Notes under the pieces: generated by a model
The model's database searches: none
Seen by the model: only the letters and a program-made list of their open reading frames with translations
Told to the model about the DNA's origin: nothing
Made by a program: the position numbers and the translations under genes
NCBI RefSeq assembly: GCF_013402795.1
Contig: NZ_CP058595.1
Span: 3,450,001-3,514,000, forward strand
Direction: 5' to 3'
Length of the DNA: 64,000 bases
DNA from: Costertonia aggregata
GTDB lineage: Bacteria; Bacteroidota; Bacteroidia; Flavobacteriales; Flavobacteriaceae
In this document: positions 60,924 to 64,000 of the stretch, in pieces
Layout: every line of letters begins with the position of its first letter
Position numbering within the stretch: position 1 is the first letter of the stretch

Positions 60924-61385
60924 ATGCTAAAATTCGATGAAATAGATAAAAACCTACTGGGTTTATTGCAGGCCGATTGTAAAAAGACCACCAAGGAGTA
61001 TGCAATCCGATTGGGTTTATCTACCACGGCCGTATACGAGCGCATTAAACGATTGGAAAAAAATCAAGTAATCGATAAATATGTAGCTCTGGTAGATAAA
61101 CAAAAAGCAAATAAGTCGTTCACGGCTTTTTGCCATGTAAAGCTCGTTCAGCATACCAAGGAACATATCAATCAATTTGAGCGTGAAATCCTAAAACTGG
61201 ATGAAGTTGTGGAATGCCATCATTTGAGCGGTGATTATGATTATATTTTGAAAATACATGTCAGCGATATGAAGGCCTACCGTAATTTTATGGTTACTAA
61301 GCTAACGGCGATTAACCATATTGGAAGTACGCAGAGTTCTTTTGTGATCAATGAGGTAAATCATACTACCGCAATACCGTTGTAA
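60924..61385 (+). CDS. Lrp/AsnC-family transcriptional regulator
   Basis: 153 residues: an N-terminal helix-turn-helix (LLGLLQADCKKTTKEYAIRLGLSTTAVYERIKRLEKN) followed by the RAM ligand-binding domain (CHHLSGDYDYILKIHVSDMKAYRNFM). Divergent from the sulfur amino-acid lyase gene, 150 bp apart, so it probably controls that gene in response to an amino acid. Confidence 0.92.
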   Translation: MLKFDEIDKNLLGLLQADCKKTTKEYAIRLGLSTTAVYERIKRLEKNQVIDKYVALVDKQKANKSFTAFCHVKLVQHTKEHINQFEREILKLDEVVECHHLSGDYDYILKIHVSDMKAYRNFMVTKLTAINHIGSTQSSFVINEVNHTTAIPL

Positions 61386-61435
61386 ACCAGAAATTAATAC
61401 TTAATTTTGTAACTGGTTTAAGCAAAAATAAATAT

Positions 61436-62842
61436 ATGAGTTCATACGATGTAGCCATAATTGGCTCAGGTCCCGGAGGGTACGTAGCGGCCATTCGCTG
61501 TGCGCAACTGGGAATGAAAACGGCAATAATTGAAAAATACGGTACTTTGGGCGGTACGTGTTTAAATGTAGGTTGTATTCCTTCCAAATCCTTGTTGGAT
61601 TCCTCACATCATTATGAAGACGCCGTAAAACATTTTAGCGAACACGGCATTGATATTCCGGGCGAGATAAAAGTAAACTTGGAACAAATGATTGCCCGCA
61701 AACAAGGGGTGGTTGACCAAACTTGCGCTGGGGTCAAGTTTTTGATGGACAAAAACAAAATCGAAGTTTTCGAAGGTTTGGGTAGCTTTAAGGACGCTAC
61801 GCATATAAATATCAAAAAGAACGATGGTAAAATAGAAACCATAGCGGCCAAGAATATCATTATTGCCACAGGTTCTAAACCCTCTACCTTACCTTTTATC
61901 AAGATTGATAAAGAACGCATTATAACATCTACCGAAGCTTTAGAATTAAAGGAAATACCCAAGCATATGATTATCATAGGCGGCGGGGTTATCGGCCTTG
62001 AGTTGGGTCAAGTATATAAAAGACTGGGGGCCGAAGTTACTGTTGTGGAATATATGGACCGAATTATTCCTGGAATGGACAGTGCGCTATCCAAGGAATT
62101 GATGAAAGTCATGAAAAAGCAAAAAGTGAAATTTGCGTTGTCCCACAAGGTAAAATCCGTTGAAAGAAAAGGAAATGAAATTATCGTTAAGGCCGATGAT
62201 AAAAAAGGTCAGGAAATAGTATTTAAGGGCGATTATTGTTTAGTCTCTGTAGGTCGTAGACCTTACACTGACAGTCTTAATGCAGAAGCTGCTGGAGTAA
62301 AGCTGGATCATAGGGGCAGGGTAGCGGTAAATGACCATATGCAGACCAGTGCTTCAAATATTTATGCCATAGGTGATGTTGTACGTGGTGCCATGTTGGC
62401 CCATAAAGCTGAAGAAGAGGGCACTATGGTCGCCGAAATTTTAGCGGGACAAAAGCCACATATTGATTACAATTTGATTCCGGGAGTGGTTTACACATGG
62501 CCTGAAGTCGCTGCTGTGGGCAAGACTGAAGAGGAATTAAAAGAAGCCGGTATTGAGTACAAAGTCGGGCAATTCCCGATGCGTGCTTTAGGACGTTCCA
62601 GGGCCAGCATGGATCTGGACGGATTCGTAAAGATACTTGCCGACAAAAAAACCGATGAGGTCTTGGGCGTACATATGATCGGTGCGCGTTGTGCCGATTT
62701 AATCGCAGAAGCCGTAACGGCTATGGAATTTAGGGCCTCAGCCGAGGATATATCCCGTATGAGCCATTCTCACCCTACCTATGCCGAGGCAGTTAAAGAA
62801 GCTGCATTAGCCGCAACAGGGGATAGGGCTCTTCATGTTTAA
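61436..62842 (+). CDS. lpdA: Dihydrolipoyl dehydrogenase (E3)
   Basis: 468 residues. FAD motif IIGSGPGGYVAAIRCAQLG at the N-terminus, redox disulfide Cys42/Cys47 in GGTCLNVGCIPSK, NAD motif IIGGGVIGLELGQVYKRLG, and the C-terminal His-Glu pair in SHSHPTYAEAVKEAA. It re-oxidises lipoamide in the pyruvate and 2-oxoglutarate dehydrogenase and glycine cleavage complexes. No E1/E2 gene is adjacent, which is common for this gene in Flavobacteriia. Confidence 0.96.
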   Translation: MSSYDVAIIGSGPGGYVAAIRCAQLGMKTAIIEKYGTLGGTCLNVGCIPSKSLLDSSHHYEDAVKHFSEHGIDIPGEIKVNLEQMIARKQGVVDQTCAGVKFLMDKNKIEVFEGLGSFKDATHINIKKNDGKIETIAAKNIIIATGSKPSTLPFIKIDKERIITSTEALELKEIPKHMIIIGGGVIGLELGQVYKRLGAEVTVVEYMDRIIPGMDSALSKELMKVMKKQKVKFALSHKVKSVERKGNEIIVKADDKKGQEIVFKGDYCLVSVGRRPYTDSLNAEAAGVKLDHRGRVAVNDHMQTSASNIYAIGDVVRGAMLAHKAEEEGTMVAEILAGQKPHIDYNLIPGVVYTWPEVAAVGKTEEELKEAGIEYKVGQFPMRALGRSRASMDLDGFVKILADKKTDEVLGVHMIGARCADLIAEAVTAMEFRASAEDISRMSHSHPTYAEAVKEAALAATGDRALHV

Positions 62843-62859
62843 ATAATCATAAAAAGTGC

Positions 62860-62900
62860 AGTAACTAAAAGGCCACCGTAAAGGTGGCCTTTTAGTTACT
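62860..62900. terminator. Bidirectional terminator between lpdA and the CDGSH gene
   Basis: A perfect 18-bp stem (62860-62877 with 62883-62900, built on CTAAAAGGCCACC) with a 5-nt loop. The A/T flanks of the GC core serve as T-runs in both directions. It ends the convergent lpdA and CDGSH transcripts and includes the last codons of the CDGSH gene. Confidence 0.85.
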
Positions 62901-63126
62901 GGTTATGCGAACCATCGCAGTATGGCGGATTGCTCGTTTGCTTACATGTACACAGATAAGCTTTTTTGTCTTCTTCTACACTAAACCCTAAAGAAGGTGT
63001 TGCATTATGCGCTCTGTGCGAACCATCGCAAAAGGGTTGGTTGCTACTGTGGCTGCAGGTACACCATGCATACCGTTTATCTTTTTCCAGTTCAACTGCG
63101 ATAGGGGCATATTTCTTGTCGCTCAT
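62896..63126 (-). CDS. Dual CDGSH iron-sulfur protein
   Basis: A 76-residue protein with two CDGSH motifs, CTCSHSSNQPFCDGSH (Cys22, Cys24, Cys33, His37) and CTCKQTSNPPYCDGSH, each with the 3Cys-1His ligand set for a 2Fe-2S cluster. No signal peptide or membrane helix. Two motifs in one chain let the monomer imitate the dimeric mitoNEET type. The role is probably electron or cluster transfer; no partner is visible nearby. Confidence 0.92.
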   Translation of the reverse strand: MSDKKYAPIAVELEKDKRYAWCTCSHSSNQPFCDGSHRAHNATPSLGFSVEEDKKAYLCTCKQTSNPPYCDGSHNQ

Positions 63127-63191
63127 AATTTCTATTTTAACAATTGAATGTTAAAAATAGAGCAATATTTTCTAAAGAAATCAATGGGTTC

Positions 63192-64000
63192 TTAATTTTT
63201 AACCAGTCCAAATAGGCGAAGCAGTTTCAATGTTGTGTCCCTAACTAGTTTTAATCCAAAAATTAACCAAGGTTCAATAACTGCCCAAATGTTTTGGAGT
63301 ACATCCCTTAGTTTTAACTTGATCGAGGCCTTATGATTTTCATATTGCAAAGCTAGATATGTACAGCCGGTCATAAATACAATAGCTCCGGGAATAACGA
63401 TTGCCGGTGCCAACGTATGGTGTAAAAAGCCGTATAGCCCAAGTCCAGTAAAACTTCCATAAAGGATTATAAAATGTACGATATAAATCGATAAGGTACT
63501 CGCACCTATTTTCAATATTGTTTTGTTGTTCATAAATTGTTTCAACAGCATAAAAACGGCAAATACCAAAAACACATCTCCCAAACGAATGAACAGGTAG
63601 TTGTTGAAGAAAATATCGGCAAACAACTGTAAACCGGTAAATCTGGAGATGGCCAGGAAAACATCCGAAGAAAAAAATATGAGTCCGCTACCAATAGCCA
63701 AGGATAAGAATATAGCAGCTGGGTATAGATATTTGAACGTTTTGAATCGATAAAATAAAATGGATAGGAAAGCCCCGAACGTAGCATACCCAAACCATGG
63801 GAAAATAGTGAACACCGAGCCATTGGCCTTGCTAAAGAAGTTGGCCAAGGCATCTGGTAAAAAGCTAAAGCTCCACTTTGAGTACAAAGGCTCGAACAAG
63901 AACAATACTATCGTAATGCCAAAAAGAGCTGCGGGAAAAATATATTTCTTGCTTTTTTGGGTCAGGAGATATAATCCGATAATTCCCAAAATAGAAAGCC
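63192..64000 (-). CDS. Multi-pass membrane protein, heparan-alpha-glucosaminide acetyltransferase-like (partial)
   Basis: The C-terminal 268 residues of a larger protein; the frame continues through base 64000, so the start is outside the window. At least seven helices. FPWFGYATFGAFLSILFYR, IFFNNYLFIRLGDVFLVFAVFMLL and LKIGASTLSIYIVHFIILYG resemble DUF1624/DUF5009 HGSNAT-like acyltransferases. The catalytic histidine region near the N-terminus is not present here, so the family call is moderate. Confidence 0.65.
   Translation of the reverse strand, partial: LSILGIIGLYLLTQKSKKYIFPAALFGITIVLFLFEPLYSKWSFSFLPDALANFFSKANGSVFTIFPWFGYATFGAFLSILFYRFKTFKYLYPAAIFLSLAIGSGLIFFSSDVFLAISRFTGLQLFADIFFNNYLFIRLGDVFLVFAVFMLLKQFMNNKTILKIGASTLSIYIVHFIILYGSFTGLGLYGFLHHTLAPAIVIPGAIVFMTGCTYLALQYENHKASIKLKLRDVLQNIWAVIEPWLIFGLKLVRDTTLKLLRLFGLVKN

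Overview
The window comes from a Bacteroidota genome, most likely a marine member of the Flavobacteriaceae. The signs are a type IX secretion type-B sorting domain, a tpx-dgkA-ftsK-lolA-lptFG-ribBA gene string, starts without Shine-Dalgarno sequences, DUF6443/RHS proteins and TAnnTTTG-like promoter boxes. No species call is possible from sequence alone.

Layout. (1) 1-4.1 kb: a hydroxyproline catabolic operon (DHDPS-family lyase end, semialdehyde dehydrogenase, 4-hydroxyproline epimerase, D-hydroxyproline dehydrogenase) closed by a strong terminator. (2) 4.1-39.8 kb: a large locus in which two halves of a type II secretion/type IV pilus-like machine enclose a block of exported proteins. The left half runs on the minus strand: PilO/GspM-like, PilN/GspL-like, secretin, GspE ATPase, prepilin peptidase, pilin. 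The right half runs on the plus strand: GspC/PilP-like, GspK-, GspI- and GspJ-like pseudopilins, GspF. Between them lie three proteins sharing one C-terminal module, a Skp-like chaperone, a lipoprotein, an SpvB/TcB-like 1691-aa protein, a lipocalin-like protein, a 2271-aa RHS protein ending in a probable ADP-ribosyltransferase toxin, a candidate immunity gene, an outer-membrane barrel, a T9SS-sorted repeat protein and two lipoproteins. (3) 39.9-48.1 kb: an AT-rich, decaying accessory stretch with an IS200-type element with a nonsense mutation, a small tyrosine phosphatase, an AbiEi antitoxin whose AbiEii toxin is truncated, a TPR-AraC regulator and broken SMI1/KNR4 and beta-helix genes, ending at a tRNA-Ser(UGA). 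(4) 48.3-64 kb: housekeeping genes, including permease, nitroreductase, aminotransferase, the ftsK operon, NhaC, a sulfur amino-acid lyase with its divergent Lrp regulator, lipoamide dehydrogenase, a CDGSH protein and a partial membrane acyltransferase-like gene.

Main hypothesis: regions 2 and 3 form one acquired island of about 44 kb. The 3' end of tRNA-Ser (48113-48130) has a direct 17/18 match at 4132-4149, at the end of the hydroxyproline operon, in the geometry expected of att sites. A diverged repeat of about 160 bp also flanks the secretion locus directly (4150-4312 and 39934-40094). No integrase is visible, so this remains inference. Within the locus, the SpvB-like plus RHS-toxin pair resembles the B and C components of Tc toxins, with a GspD-GspE-GspF-type secretion machine encoded around it. 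Exact 608-bp and 830-bp internal duplications show that the exported proteins have been remodelled recently.
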